Below, one piece after another: positions 7,737 through 17,567 of a stretch of 64,000 nucleotides of DNA. The notes under the pieces were generated by a model. It was not told where the DNA came from and ran no database searches. It saw only the letters and a list, made by a program, of their open reading frames with translations. The first letter of the stretch is position 1; each line of letters opens with the position of its first letter. Origin of the DNA: an uncultured Oligella sp. (lineage in GTDB: Bacteria; Pseudomonadota; Gammaproteobacteria; Burkholderiales; Burkholderiaceae_B). Made by a program: the position numbers and the translations under genes. The DNA lies in assembly GCA_947632105.1 (NCBI GenBank), contig CANROD010000004.1, positions 22,724 through 86,723 of the forward strand. The letters are read 5' to 3'.

Positions 7737-10505
7737 TTAATTAACTTTACCGTGACATTGCTTGTACTTCTTGCCACTACCACAAGGACAAGGATCGTTA
7801 CGGCCAACATGACGCATCATATTTTTAACAGTAATACCACCACCTGATACATCACCATTCTCATCAATCTCGACACCAGAAGCAGCAGATTGAGCTCCGA
7901 GCACATCATCAGCATCTGCGTGATGGAACTGTACATTTTGTACACCACCTAAATGCTGTTGAGCTTGTGATTCTGCAACCTGCTCTGGCGCCTGAATTTG
8001 AACTGTCATCAAGACCTTAACCGCCTCATCCCGAATACGATCAAGCATGAATGAAAATAAAGCAAAGGCCTCTTTCTTGTACTCTTGCTTAGGATCTTTT
8101 TGAGCATAACCGCGTAAATGTATACCCTGACGCAAATGATCTAGAGCAGACAAATGCTCACGCCAACTCGTGTCCATACGTTCTAGTAAGACAGAGCGCT
8201 CGAACTGAGCCCAAGACTCATCGCCAACTAAGTCGACTTTTGCCTGGTTCTGCTTATCTGCCTCTTCGATAATGCGCGCTAAAATACCCTCATCATCTAA
8301 ATTACTATCTTCCTCTACCCATTTAGATAATGGTACATGCAACTGCCAATCCGTAGCGAGAATATTTTCTAGCGTAGAAATATCCCACTGCTCCTCCATC
8401 GACTCTTCAGGGATATACTGGCGCACCAACTCTGCAACCGCGTCATGACGAAGATTAGTCAACACATCTTGTAGGAATTCAGACTCTAATACTGCATTAC
8501 GCTGTCCATAGATAACCTTACGCTGCTCATTGGCAACGTCATCAAACTCAAGTAACTGCTTACGGATATCGAAGTTGCGACTCTCAACCTTGCGTTGAGC
8601 GGACTCAATAGAACGTGTCACCATTTTCGCTTCAATGGGTTCACCATCAACACCCAAGCGTTCCATAATCGCACGAACACGATCGCCTGCAAAAATACGC
8701 ATTAAGGAGTCATCTAAACCCAGATAAAAGCGTGAAGAACCAGGATCACCCTGCCGACCGGCACGACCGCGCAACTGATTATCGATGCGGCGCGACTCAT
8801 GACGCTCGGTACCGATGATACGTAAACCACCGCTCTCCTTAACCTGTTGATTAACTGGCTTCCACGCCTCACGAATCTCCTTAATACGAACATCTTTTTG
8901 TTCAGCATTAAGCGAGTCATCAGCTATCACCATATTAATATTTTTCTCAATACTACCACCCAAAACAATATCGGTACCACGACCAGCCATATTAGTAGCG
9001 ATCGTAATAGCACCTGGCTTACCTGCTTCGGCAACAATTTCCGCTTCACGAGCGTGCTGCTTTGCATTTAACACGTGATGAGGCAACCCTTCTTTTTTGA
9101 GCATCTCTGATAGAAGCTCGGAGTTTTCAATACTGGTAGTACCTACTAACACTGGCTGCTTGCGCTCAAAGCAATCACGCACATCCTTAATAATAGCAGC
9201 AAATTTTTGCTCATCATTTTTAAAGATTTGATCGTTTTGATCCTTACGCACCATCGGCAAGTTGGTCGGAATAATAACGGTTTCTAAGCCGTAAATCTGT
9301 TGGAACTCATAAGCTTCAGTGTCAGCTGTACCTGTCATACCCCCTAGCTTATCGTACATTCGGAAGTAGTTCTGGAAAGTAATAGAAGCTAAGGTCTGGT
9401 TCTCATTTTGGATATTGACTTTTTCTTTTGCTTCAACAGCCTGATGTAACCCATCTGACCAGCGACGGCCCTGCATAAAGCGACCGGTAAACTCATCAAC
9501 AATAACTACCTCGCCGTCTTGAATCACATAATGCTGATCACGGAAGAAAAGGTTATGTGCTCTTAGAGCAACCATTAAGTGGTGCACCAAACTAATGTTA
9601 CGAGGCTCATATAAAGACTGCCCTTCAGGAAGTACCTTCAGTTCTCGTAAGACATGCTCTGCCTTTTCGTGACCAGCTTCCGACAAGTGAATTTGTTGAG
9701 CCTTTTCGTCGACCCAAAAATCACCCTCTGGCTCCGGCTCATCCGGACGCGGCTCACTCGCCATACGACTCATCATTGCCGGTACGACATCCATTGCTTT
9801 ATAAAGCTCAGTATTGTCATCTGCCTGGCCGGAAATGATTAAAGGCGTACGCGCCTCATCAATTAGAATCGAATCCACCTCATCGACTATCGCAAAGTAC
9901 AGACCACGTTGACGACGATCCTCAACACGAAACTCCATATTGTCACGTAAGTAGTCAAAACCGAACTCATTATTAGTACCGTAGGTCACGTCTGCTGCAT
10001 AAGCGGCAATTTTATCCGGATTGCTCTGATTTGCGGCAACTACGCCAACGCTTAAGCCTAAGAACTCAAATAAACGACTATTATTTCGTGCATCACGCGC
10101 TGCAAGGTACTCGTTGACAGTCACAACGTGTACACCCTTGCCCGTTAATGCATTTAAGTAAATAGCTAGGGTAGACATCAATGTCTTACCCTCACCTGTA
10201 CGCATCTCGGCGATTTTGCCTTGGTGTAAAGCTAATGCACCGATCATTTGTACATCAAAATGACGCATACCCAAGACGCGGACAGAAGCTTCACGTACTA
10301 CCGAAAAAGCCTCTGGTAAAATATCATCTAAACTTTGACCACCGGCTAAACGCTCTTTAAACTCTACGCTTTTGGCTGCTAGCTCGTCATCACTTAAAGC
10401 CTGCATCTCTGGCTCAAGTTTGTTGATCTTTACTACTGTTTTTTTATATTGCTTAAGTAGTCGATCATTACGGCTACCGATGATTTTTTTGAAAATTGAA
10501 ATCAT
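7737..10505 (-). CDS. secA: Protein translocase subunit SecA
   Basis: The 922-residue ATPase motor that drives preproteins through SecYEG. Visible features are Walker A MRTGEGKT (101-108), the DEVD box (208-211), the second nucleotide domain ([42 protein letters not shown]) and helical scaffold/wing regions. The C-terminal zinc-binding tail is [14 protein letters not shown], with ligands C906, C908, C917 and H918. That tail binds SecB and ribosomes in proteobacteria. The usual length and all motifs are intact. It is transcribed in the same direction as the M23 peptidase, from which it is separated by about 145 bp. No SecM-like arrest peptide is evident in that gap. Confidence 0.98.
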   Translation of the reverse strand: MISIFKKIIGSRNDRLLKQYKKTVVKINKLEPEMQALSDDELAAKSVEFKERLAGGQSLDDILPEAFSVVREASVRVLGMRHFDVQMIGALALHQGKIAEMRTGEGKTLMSTLAIYLNALTGKGVHVVTVNEYLAARDARNNSRLFEFLGLSVGVVAANQSNPDKIAAYAADVTYGTNNEFGFDYLRDNMEFRVEDRRQRGLYFAIVDEVDSILIDEARTPLIISGQADDNTELYKAMDVVPAMMSRMASEPRPDEPEPEGDFWVDEKAQQIHLSEAGHEKAEHVLRELKVLPEGQSLYEPRNISLVHHLMVALRAHNLFFRDQHYVIQDGEVVIVDEFTGRFMQGRRWSDGLHQAVEAKEKVNIQNENQTLASITFQNYFRMYDKLGGMTGTADTEAYEFQQIYGLETVIIPTNLPMVRKDQNDQIFKNDEQKFAAIIKDVRDCFERKQPVLVGTTSIENSELLSEMLKKEGLPHHVLNAKQHAREAEIVAEAGKPGAITIATNMAGRGTDIVLGGSIEKNINMVIADDSLNAEQKDVRIKEIREAWKPVNQQVKESGGLRIIGTERHESRRIDNQLRGRAGRQGDPGSSRFYLGLDDSLMRIFAGDRVRAIMERLGVDGEPIEAKMVTRSIESAQRKVESRNFDIRKQLLEFDDVANEQRKVIYGQRNAVLESEFLQDVLTNLRHDAVAELVRQYIPEESMEEQWDISTLENILATDWQLHVPLSKWVEEDSNLDDEGILARIIEEADKQNQAKVDLVGDESWAQFERSVLLERMDTSWREHLSALDHLRQGIHLRGYAQKDPKQEYKKEAFALFSFMLDRIRDEAVKVLMTVQIQAPEQVAESQAQQHLGGVQNVQFHHADADDVLGAQSAASGVEIDENGDVSGGGITVKNMMRHVGRNDPCPCGSGKKYKQCHGKVN

Positions 10506-10649
10506 ATCGTCTGTGTAGTGAATATTATAAAAATTTATTGAAGGCTAAGCGTCACACCGGTGAAGCACCAATAGCTCAATAGTTTAACCCATCGCTCATT
10601 CAATATGAGGGCAACTTCATCGTTATCAAGATTTTGAGAAAAATATTGA

Positions 10650-11633
10650 TCACTCTTGACTAAGTAATTTCAATGTATCTAGCAAAGAGCCGCCGGCAGG
10701 TATTTGAACATCAGACAAATCCTTGCCCAACACCAGCTTAGGATCTATTGGCACACCATCAAGACGTACCTCAAAATGTAAATGGGCACCAGTCGAGTTC
10801 CCAGTATTCCCGACTCGAGCAATCATTTGTCGACGGCTGACAATATCACCTGCCTTGACGAGATTCTCACTGTTGTGCGCATAAACCGTAGTGACACCAG
10901 CCCCATGCTCAATTTCTATTAAATAGCCATAACCATTAACATAGCTTGCACTACTCACTACACCATTACTAGCGGCATATATAGGCGTTCCCTTAGGTGC
11001 AGCAAAATCTAAGCCAGCATGCAATCTTGAGACTTTTCTAATGGGATGTAGACGCCAACCAAAAGACGAGGACATACGTGCTTGCAGCATTGAGATTGGC
11101 ATCCCTGTAGGTACACGATCCAAATCGATTTGACGACTTTGCATCAAGACATCCAAAGCACGAAGACGATTTTCTTGTTGGTGTAAATTTTGCTTTAATA
11201 AATCTAACTCCCGACCAATTTTTTCACCAGAGTAACCTACCTCATCGACGAAGTCTTCCATCGGTTGAGTGTCATCACTAAGAATTGGTTGGCTAAACGC
11301 ATTACCAGCAGTGTCAATATTAAGCGACGGGTTACGACTGAGCCGTTCAGTAAGCTGAGTAATATTTTCTAAAACAATCTTAGCCTCAGCCAATTGCTGG
11401 GCAAATTGACCTAGACTATGATCAATCAAATTCTTTTGTGCTGGGTTTTGAGGTACACTACTTGAGTTCATTAACGAACCGCTACTATTATCATTTTGAT
11501 GATAGCCAAAGTAGCGCTCCAACAAAGCACCGAGAACTAGAGCTATACACACGCACAATACTATAATACTAAAAGACCAAACTTTTTGAGTTTTCTGTCT
11601 CGCTCGTCTCGGTGATACAAATTTTTTAGCCAC
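10650..11633 (-). CDS. Membrane-anchored M23 (LytM/NlpD-type) peptidase
   Basis: A 327-residue protein. A positively charged N-terminus (KKFVSPRRARQKTQK) precedes one membrane helix (residues ~19-41, type II anchor). A helical, coiled-coil-prone periplasmic stem (110-170) follows, with a C-terminal LytM domain. The zinc site is complete: HAGLDF supplies the HxxxD pair and HLHFEV the second His, so an active D,D- or D,L-endopeptidase against peptidoglycan is expected. Such proteins lie beside secA/lpxC in many betaproteobacteria. The GTG start at 11633 is supported by GAGGAA six bases upstream. It diverges from the DciA-type gene with only 15 bp between the start codons. Confidence 0.9.
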   Translation of the reverse strand: MAKKFVSPRRARQKTQKVWSFSIIVLCVCIALVLGALLERYFGYHQNDNSSGSLMNSSSVPQNPAQKNLIDHSLGQFAQQLAEAKIVLENITQLTERLSRNPSLNIDTAGNAFSQPILSDDTQPMEDFVDEVGYSGEKIGRELDLLKQNLHQQENRLRALDVLMQSRQIDLDRVPTGMPISMLQARMSSSFGWRLHPIRKVSRLHAGLDFAAPKGTPIYAASNGVVSSASYVNGYGYLIEIEHGAGVTTVYAHNSENLVKAGDIVSRRQMIARVGNTGNSTGAHLHFEVRLDGVPIDPKLVLGKDLSDVQIPAGGSLLDTLKLLSQE

Positions 11634-11648
11634 CGCTATTTCCTCAAT

Positions 11649-11975
11649 ATGAAATCACATCGTAACTATCGCAAACCGCCGAGTTTTCAAACAGCAATGG
11701 AATGGTTAGAACAAGAGCAAACCACCGGAACTGTTTTGGATCGGGCCCGTACAATTCTTAAACTACAACCACTATTAGTGACAGTGCTTGGCAAAGAATT
11801 GACAAAGCAGTGCTTAATTATCAATTACACCAATGGCACTCTTAGATTAGCCGTTGCAAATAATGCCTGTGCAGCAAAAATTAAACAATTGGCTCCGAGC
11901 ATGACACGCCATCTGAATAAGCACGGCTTAGAACTAAACAATGTAGAACTGAAGGTTATAAGAAATCCGGCTTAA
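11649..11975 (+). CDS. DUF721 / DciA-family protein
   Basis: A 108-residue protein with the DUF721 core, e.g. AMEWLEQEQ near residue 15, LVTVLGKELTKQCLI near 50 and GTLRLAVANNACAAKIKQLA near 68-87. DciA proteins carry this domain and act as ancestral loaders or operators of the replicative helicase DnaB in bacteria without DnaC; whether this short protein has that role is inference. It is the only plus-strand gene inside a 23-kb minus-strand block. There is no recognisable Shine-Dalgarno before the ATG. Its promoter must lie inside the coding region of the divergent M23 gene, because just 15 bp separate the two starts. Confidence 0.75.
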   Translation: MKSHRNYRKPPSFQTAMEWLEQEQTTGTVLDRARTILKLQPLLVTVLGKELTKQCLIINYTNGTLRLAVANNACAAKIKQLAPSMTRHLNKHGLELNNVELKVIRNPA

Positions 11976-12003
11976 CTTTATAAGTTTTATAATAAAAGCC
12001 GGA
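11966..12003 (+). terminator. possible hairpin at the end of the DUF721 gene
   Basis: TCCGGCTT (11966-11973, overlapping the stop region) pairs with AAGCCGGA (11996-12003). A short inner inverted repeat (AACTT/AAGTT) is in the loop. It lies between convergent genes, but no clear T-run follows. Confidence 0.35.
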
Positions 12004-12024
12004 GAACCGTACACAATATGTAAA

Positions 12025-12948
12025 CTATGCTAATTGCCAATCACGATTAAACGCCTCTGCTTTAGCCTGTTCAGCATCGTAGGTCACGATCTCATAAGCA
12101 TCAGGCTGAGCCAATAGCGCACGCACCAACTTATTATTTAGATCATGGCCCGATTTACAAGCAATATACTTAGCAAGTAAAGGCTTACCGGCAAGATATA
12201 GATCACCTATCGCATCAAGAATCTTATGCTTCACAAACTCATCCTCATAACGCAAACCATCCTCGTTAAGAATACGATATTCATCAAGTACAATCACATT
12301 ATCAAGGTTACCACCTCGTCCCAATCCTGCAGAGCGCAATAGCTCGACCTCTTGAGCAAAACCGAAGGTACGGGCACGTGCGATCTCCTTGGCATAGGAG
12401 TCTTTTGCAAAATCGACCTCAGCAAAATTAGCCGTGGATGCAATAGCAGGGTGCTTAAAATCGATTGAAAATGCTAACGAAAAGCCCGGATATGGCTCAA
12501 GGCGTGCCCACTTAAGACTATCACCCTCACCCTCAACAATTTCTACTGTCTTTTTAACACGAATAAAACGCTTAGGTGCTTCCTGCTCCTCAATACCAGC
12601 CGATCGAAGCAAATAAACAAAGGTACCTGCACTACCATCCATGATAGGTACTTCTTCGCCCGTCAAATCTACATGGATATTATCAATACCTAAACCGGCT
12701 AAAGCAGACATTAAATGCTCGACTGTGGACACTCGATAATCTCCGTTCACAAGAACGGAAGCCATACGAGTATTACCGACCTTTTCTGCTTGCGCAGGAA
12801 AATCAATCACCTGCGGAGTATCAATACGATGAAAAACAATCCCTGTGTTAGCCTCTGCAGGACGCAAAGTAAGCTCAACACGATGCCCTGAGTGAACACC
12901 TACGCCAATAGTTTTTACCGCCTTTTGTATAGTTCTTTGTTTTAACAT
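12025..12948 (-). CDS. lpxC: UDP-3-O-acyl-N-acetylglucosamine deacetylase LpxC
   Basis: A 307-residue zinc amidase that catalyses the committed step of lipid A synthesis. Zinc ligands H78 ([14 protein letters not shown]), H241 and D245 (HKILDAIGD) are present, as are the catalytic glutamate region (near residue 77, VEH) and the general-acid H268 (SGHD). The length matches E. coli LpxC (305). As in other proteobacteria it sits at the distal end of the dcw cluster, after ftsZ, but a strong terminator lies between them, so it probably has its own promoter in 12949-13085. In E. coli this enzyme is controlled by FtsH proteolysis; the C-terminus here ([11 protein letters not shown]) is non-polar enough for that, which is inference. 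Confidence 0.97.
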   Translation of the reverse strand: MLKQRTIQKAVKTIGVGVHSGHRVELTLRPAEANTGIVFHRIDTPQVIDFPAQAEKVGNTRMASVLVNGDYRVSTVEHLMSALAGLGIDNIHVDLTGEEVPIMDGSAGTFVYLLRSAGIEEQEAPKRFIRVKKTVEIVEGEGDSLKWARLEPYPGFSLAFSIDFKHPAIASTANFAEVDFAKDSYAKEIARARTFGFAQEVELLRSAGLGRGGNLDNVIVLDEYRILNEDGLRYEDEFVKHKILDAIGDLYLAGKPLLAKYIACKSGHDLNNKLVRALLAQPDAYEIVTYDAEQAKAEAFNRDWQLA

Positions 12949-13085
12949 GGCAAGTCTTCTATAAAAATCTAATCAATTTATTTTATTTTAATTTACTCTA
13001 TTATTTTAACTCGAAACAGAAAACAAAAGCCCTTTAAACTCAATAACTTACTGAAGTAAAATAATAGAAATAAACTCGTAACAAA

Positions 13086-13121
13086 AATACCAATACTGAC
13101 ACTTTTGACAGTATTGGTATT
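13086..13121 (-). terminator. Rho-independent terminator after ftsZ
   Basis: A 13-bp perfect stem AATACCAATACTG / CAGTATTGGTATT with a 10-nt loop. On the minus strand it is followed by a T-run (TATTTTTG). It lies 57 bp after the ftsZ stop and would close the dcw operon before lpxC. Confidence 0.85.
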
Positions 13122-13178
13122 TAGTAGTTCCCAGTCTCTTTAATTCTTAAGTATCACATTGCTGTCAATCTCAGAATA

Positions 13179-14420
13179 TTAATTAGCCTGTTTACGTAAA
13201 AATGCAGGAACATCGCTATCATTACGCTCATCATCAGAAAGTGAGCGACGAGAAATAGCAGGAGAATCTGATGCTACGGCACTCGATAATCCGAAGCCCG
13301 CATTAAGATGACCACTACGTTGACCGCGTGCTGTACGAATCGGATTAAAACCACTAACTGTGCCTCTTAGGCCACCTACCGCTGCAGTCGCATCATCAGT
13401 ACCTGTACGGAGCTCCTGTTGCTCTGTATTGTCAACCACAATCTCAGGCTTTTTTCGACCGAGACCTGTAGCAACCACAGTAACACGAATCTGATCACCC
13501 ATATTATCATCGTGCGCAATACCGGAAATGATAACCGCATCCTTATCGGCATAACCGGTGATAACCTCGTTAATCGTACGAACCTCACGCTGAGTAATAC
13601 CACCACTAGCAGTAATATTAATTAATACGCCACGAGCACCGTTTAAGTCCACGCCTTCTAACAGAGGACAAGCAATTGCCTCTTCAGCTGCTCTCTTAGC
13701 ACGGTCATCACCTGATGCAACAGCAGTGCCCATCATCGCTTGGCCCTGCTCGCTCATGATGGTCTTCACGTCCTCAAAGTCAACGTTAATATTACCCTCA
13801 ACGTTAATAATTTCAGCAATACCCGCACAAGCATTGTTAAGCACATCATCCGCTTCAATAAAACACTCTTGCATCGTAGCATCCTCACCTAGCATCTCCT
13901 CTAAGCGATCATTAAGCACAACGATAAGTGCATTGACATTGTCAGTTAGGCTAGCAATACCCTCTTCGGCTGCCTTCATACGACGAGTACCCTCATAGCC
14001 AAAAGGCTTGGTTACTACGCCAACAGTTAAGATACCTAATTCACGAGCAATCTGAGCAACAACTGGACTTGCTCCTGTACCAGTACCACCTCCCATACCG
14101 GCAGTAATAAACACCATGTGAGCACCGCTTAATGCATTGCGAATTTGCTCACGAGCCGCTTCTGCAGATGCACGACCTTGCTCAGGCTTAGCTCCGGCTC
14201 CTAACCCGGTGCTACCTAAGGCGATCACTTGATCTGCTTTAGAACTGGCTAACGACTGAGCATCCGTGTTAGCACTGATAAACTCAACCCCCTTAAGACC
14301 CTTGGCAATCATATGATTGACTGCGTTGCCGCCAGCGCCACCAACGCCAACGACCTTGATGACTGTACCGTTTTCAGGTTGCTCCTGGTCAACAAATTTG
14401 AAACCTAAATCCATGCTCAT
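13179..14420 (-). CDS. ftsZ: Cell division protein FtsZ
   Basis: A 413-residue tubulin-like GTPase that forms the Z ring. The GTP-binding signature GGGTGTG lies at 110-116, with NTDAQSL at 51-57 and the T7-loop area NVDFEDVKTIMS near 210. The variable linker (about 320-400) ends in the conserved C-terminal peptide DVPAFLRKQAN, which binds FtsA and other anchors. The start has AGGAG nine bases upstream; an in-frame ATG two codons later is less well spaced. ftsA lies upstream on the same strand, with a 123-bp gap that carries a strong hairpin. Confidence 0.98.
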   Translation of the reverse strand: MSMDLGFKFVDQEQPENGTVIKVVGVGGAGGNAVNHMIAKGLKGVEFISANTDAQSLASSKADQVIALGSTGLGAGAKPEQGRASAEAAREQIRNALSGAHMVFITAGMGGGTGTGASPVVAQIARELGILTVGVVTKPFGYEGTRRMKAAEEGIASLTDNVNALIVVLNDRLEEMLGEDATMQECFIEADDVLNNACAGIAEIINVEGNINVDFEDVKTIMSEQGQAMMGTAVASGDDRAKRAAEEAIACPLLEGVDLNGARGVLINITASGGITQREVRTINEVITGYADKDAVIISGIAHDDNMGDQIRVTVVATGLGRKKPEIVVDNTEQQELRTGTDDATAAVGGLRGTVSGFNPIRTARGQRSGHLNAGFGLSSAVASDSPAISRRSLSDDERNDSDVPAFLRKQAN

Positions 14421-14463
14421 TACGAGAAACTCCTACTTTCCTACATCGAAAACACGAAAATAC

Positions 14464-14506
14464 TCTCAAAGAAAGAGCCAATGCGAAATTCGCACTGCCT
14501 TTGAGA
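14464..14506 (-). terminator. attenuator-like hairpin between ftsA and ftsZ
   Basis: TCTCAAAG (14464-14471) pairs with CTTTGAGA (14499-14506). A nested TGCGAA/TTCGCA inverted repeat lies inside. On the minus strand the outer stem is followed by GTATTTTC. It could be a partial terminator, an mRNA processing site or a structured ftsZ leader. Confidence 0.5.
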
Positions 14507-14543
14507 AATCTCCACCCTACTCCACTGCTAACTATATTCTAAA

Positions 14544-15758
14544 CTATAAGCTATTGGTAATAAAGCGCCAAAGACGTTTTATTAAACCTTCTTTTGATAT
14601 ATCCCCATGCTGGGTATATTGCTGCATACGTGAATAACTTAACAAACCCATTGCGGTTGCAAACCTCGGCTCACAAACCACGTCAGACAAGCTACCATCA
14701 TAAATTGGTACGCCAATACGTACAGGCACCTGGAACATATCCTCTGCCAACTCCTGAATACCTGGCAATAAAGCTGTACCGCCGGTTAACACTAAACCGG
14801 TTACCTTATGGCCTGACTCAGCTAAGGTAGTCATCACTCCCATCAAAATCTCTTCGACTCGAGGCTCAATAACTTGAGCAAGAATATGTCGCTCCATTTC
14901 GCGAGACTCGCGATTACCTATCCCAATAACCTCAAAAGTTTCCTCAGAGTCTATTAAACTAGCTTTGGCGACACCGTAATTTAACTTAATATCCTCAGCA
15001 TCTGGTGTTGGAGTACGCAACATGGTTGCAATATCATTGGTGATCTGGTCACCACCTTGTGGAAATACGGCTGTATGACGCAAGGCTCCACCATACCAAA
15101 CAGCTACATCCGTCGTCCCACTGCCAATATCCACGAGGGCGACGCCTAATTCCTTTTCATCTGCAGTCAAACACACTTGGCTAGCAGCCAAGGCTTGAAA
15201 TACTAAACCCCGAACCTCAAGACCACAACGACGAATACACTTAAGTACGTTTTGCGTTGCACTCTGTAAACCAGTAATGATATGCACCCGAACTTCTAAG
15301 CGAATACCAGCCATACCAACAGGTTGGATGATACCCTCCTGCTTATCTAAGGTATATTGCTGTGTAATAACATGAAGAATCTCATGATCGTTGGCGATAT
15401 TAACTGCTTTGGCTGTATCTAGAACGCGACGTACATCAGTCGCACTGACTTCCTTGTCAACAACAGCCACCATACCACTAGAGTTGAAACTATTGATATG
15501 ACTACCGCCAATTCCTGTATAGACCTCACGAATACGGAAATCAGCCATGAGGCAAGCCTCCTCTAAGGCCTGCTGTATTGAGCCGACAATTTGCTCAATA
15601 TTGACTACTACACCCTTACGCATACCGCGTGAAAGTGCCTGGCCCACACCAATCACCTCATAACGACCATCTGGCAGACACTCAGCCACGATAGCCACGA
15701 CGGTACTGGTTCCTATATCTAGGGCGACAATTACATCCTTATTGTGGTCTCGACTCAT
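14544..15758 (-). CDS. ftsA: Cell division protein FtsA
   Basis: A 404-residue actin-like ATPase that tethers FtsZ to the membrane and recruits later division proteins. Phosphate-binding motifs are clear: VALDIGTSTVVAIVAE (residues ~11-26), VDIGSGTTDVAVWYGG near 210 and LTGGTALLPGIQELAE near 335. The SHS2 1C domain lies at about 85-165. The C-terminal amphipathic helix used for membrane binding is visible as LIKRLWRFITNSL. ATG at 15758. It follows ftsQ by 35 bp in the transcription direction. Confidence 0.97.
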   Translation of the reverse strand: MSRDHNKDVIVALDIGTSTVVAIVAECLPDGRYEVIGVGQALSRGMRKGVVVNIEQIVGSIQQALEEACLMADFRIREVYTGIGGSHINSFNSSGMVAVVDKEVSATDVRRVLDTAKAVNIANDHEILHVITQQYTLDKQEGIIQPVGMAGIRLEVRVHIITGLQSATQNVLKCIRRCGLEVRGLVFQALAASQVCLTADEKELGVALVDIGSGTTDVAVWYGGALRHTAVFPQGGDQITNDIATMLRTPTPDAEDIKLNYGVAKASLIDSEETFEVIGIGNRESREMERHILAQVIEPRVEEILMGVMTTLAESGHKVTGLVLTGGTALLPGIQELAEDMFQVPVRIGVPIYDGSLSDVVCEPRFATAMGLLSYSRMQQYTQHGDISKEGLIKRLWRFITNSL

Positions 15759-15793
15759 TTTTCAATTAACTCACTTATTGCATCTCGGATTAG

Positions 15794-16588
15794 TCAGGGC
15801 TGCTCAGAACTTTCATTATCCGCAAAGGTTATTGCAAAACCTCTAGTATAGCGGAGATCGATTTGTTCTATTTGCCTTCCATCAATTCGTTTTAACAATG
15901 CCGGCCAGCTGCGAACAAATCGCTCAATCGTCTCGGCAAAACTAATTGCACCTACACCATCGTAGGGATTTGCTATTTCAGCACCGGGGTCACGGCCTAT
16001 GATGACGACCATATTATTATCCAACAAAATACGCCAAGAATAGCGATCATTTAGACCTACCTCCTTGACCCTTAAATTAATTGGACTCAACCACCGCACC
16101 AACTCAGCATAACGCTGTACCACTAGGTCCTCAGAACCATCTGGACCAAAGAACTGAGGTAATTTATCAACACCATCAACCTCACCTCTATTAGCCAAAT
16201 ACTTTTCACCCCAAGTATTAATCAACGCCTCTTCATTCCACAAAGCGAAAGGCTCATGCTCTTCAATACGCAGCAATAAACCATTCGGCCATAAGCGCGT
16301 AATGTCTACATGACGCACCCAAGGTGATGTACTCAACACATCCTGAACCTCAAGCAAATCCAAACTGAAGAAATTGCCCTGCACCCGGCCATCTAAAGAA
16401 TTCTGAATGCTGGCTGGCGACGCATATGACAAAACGTCACCCTGCTTTGGCTCCAATATAATACGGCTGATATTAAACATCGGCAAATGCATCACATGAT
16501 GACTTACCTTGCCAAGGATAATTAGTACCCCTATCGTCACCAAAAAGCCGGCGACGCGGTTCATAAAGCGGGGATCCGAAAATATCAC
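15794..16588 (-). CDS. ftsQ: Cell division protein FtsQ
   Basis: A 264-residue bitopic inner-membrane protein of the FtsQLB complex. A short cytoplasmic tail is followed by one helix (RVAGFLVTIGVLIILGKVSH, residues ~11-30), a POTRA domain (MFNISRIILEPKQGDVLSYA ... VRHVDITRLWPNGLLLRIEEHEPFALW, shown in parts) and a beta domain ending QIDLRYTRGFAITF. The family is poorly conserved, but the order between ddl and ftsA supports it. The start is GTG at 16588, with AAGGTG six bases upstream. Confidence 0.93.
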   Translation of the reverse strand: MIFSDPRFMNRVAGFLVTIGVLIILGKVSHHVMHLPMFNISRIILEPKQGDVLSYASPASIQNSLDGRVQGNFFSLDLLEVQDVLSTSPWVRHVDITRLWPNGLLLRIEEHEPFALWNEEALINTWGEKYLANRGEVDGVDKLPQFFGPDGSEDLVVQRYAELVRWLSPINLRVKEVGLNDRYSWRILLDNNMVVIIGRDPGAEIANPYDGVGAISFAETIERFVRSWPALLKRIDGRQIEQIDLRYTRGFAITFADNESSEQP

Positions 16589-16616
16589 GCCAACACCTTA
16601 AAAATTAGGCTTTAAA

Positions 16617-17567
16617 TTAACTCTTACGGCCGACTTTCAAATCAGCTGAAGCAAGAATATTTACACATAACTCTGAATAAGACATGCCCTCAGCCTTTGC
16701 TGCCATTGGCACTAACGAATGACTGGTCATACCGGGCGCTGTGTTAATTTCCAACAAAAACGGCTCGTTGTTGGTATTAAGCATCACATCAACACGTGAC
16801 CAACCCTCGCAACCCACTGTACGATATGCCTGCACACAAAAATCCTGAATTTTTTTAGTCAACTCGGGTGATAAGTCTGCAGGGCAAATATACTGCGTAT
16901 CATTCGAATGATACTTATTATGAAAGTCATAATTACCTTCCGGTGCAATAATCTCAATAGCCGGCAATGCGTGCGCCCCCTCACCCTGACCTAACACAGC
17001 AACAGTCAATTCTCGACCAATAATACATTGCTCGGCCAACAACACTTTATCGTATTGTGAGGCCTGCTTCAAAGCCTCCCCCAACTGCTCGGCTGTCTCT
17101 ATTTTAGTTAAACCAATAGTAGAGCCCTCATGAGGGGGCTTAAGGATCATCGGTAAACCTAGCTTAGCGACTGCTTCTTGTAAATCCTCAGCATTGTTTA
17201 CCACATGGTAATGAGGTGTTGGAATGCCTTGTTCAATAAATAGGCGCTTAGTCATGATCTTATCCATGGTGAGACTGGAACTCATCACTCCTGGCCCAGT
17301 ATAAGGAATACCCAACAGCTCTAGCGCGCCTTGAATACACCCGTCTTCACCATAACGACCATGCAAAATCATAAATACCCGATCAAACTGCGCCGCCTCC
17401 AGATCACTTAGGCTATGTTCACCCATATCAAAAAGATGTGCATCTACCCCCTTTTCGAGTAACGCAGCATGTACACCCGCACCAGAGTTTAGAGAAACCT
17501 CACGCTCAGCCGATACACCGCCGTATAGCACACCTACCTTACCGAAATTATAATCTGTACTAACCAT
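16617..17567 (-). CDS. ddl: D-alanine--D-alanine ligase
   Basis: An ATP-grasp ligase of 316 residues (from ATG at 17567) that makes the D-Ala-D-Ala dipeptide for MurF. Motifs are [17 protein letters not shown] near the N-terminus, [23 protein letters not shown] near 70, the ATP-grasp core ([30 protein letters not shown]) and the Y/S pair expected of a D-Ala ligase rather than a D-lactate ligase (inference). A TTG two codons upstream is possible, but ATG overlapping the murC stop by 8 bp fits translational coupling. Confidence 0.97.
   Translation of the reverse strand: MVSTDYNFGKVGVLYGGVSAEREVSLNSGAGVHAALLEKGVDAHLFDMGEHSLSDLEAAQFDRVFMILHGRYGEDGCIQGALELLGIPYTGPGVMSSSLTMDKIMTKRLFIEQGIPTPHYHVVNNAEDLQEAVAKLGLPMILKPPHEGSTIGLTKIETAEQLGEALKQASQYDKVLLAEQCIIGRELTVAVLGQGEGAHALPAIEIIAPEGNYDFHNKYHSNDTQYICPADLSPELTKKIQDFCVQAYRTVGCEGWSRVDVMLNTNNEPFLLEINTAPGMTSHSLVPMAAKAEGMSYSELCVNILASADLKVGRKS

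Noticed and set aside
10506..10649. Possible SecM-like arrest peptide gene ahead of secA
   Set aside because: The 144-bp gap has no open frame with a signal sequence or an arrest motif, and SecM is known from gammaproteobacteria.
13726..13998. Plus-strand open frame of 90 codons opposite ftsZ
   Set aside because: It is a low-complexity Ser/Ile-rich shadow of the ftsZ coding strand, with no ribosome site and no family resemblance.
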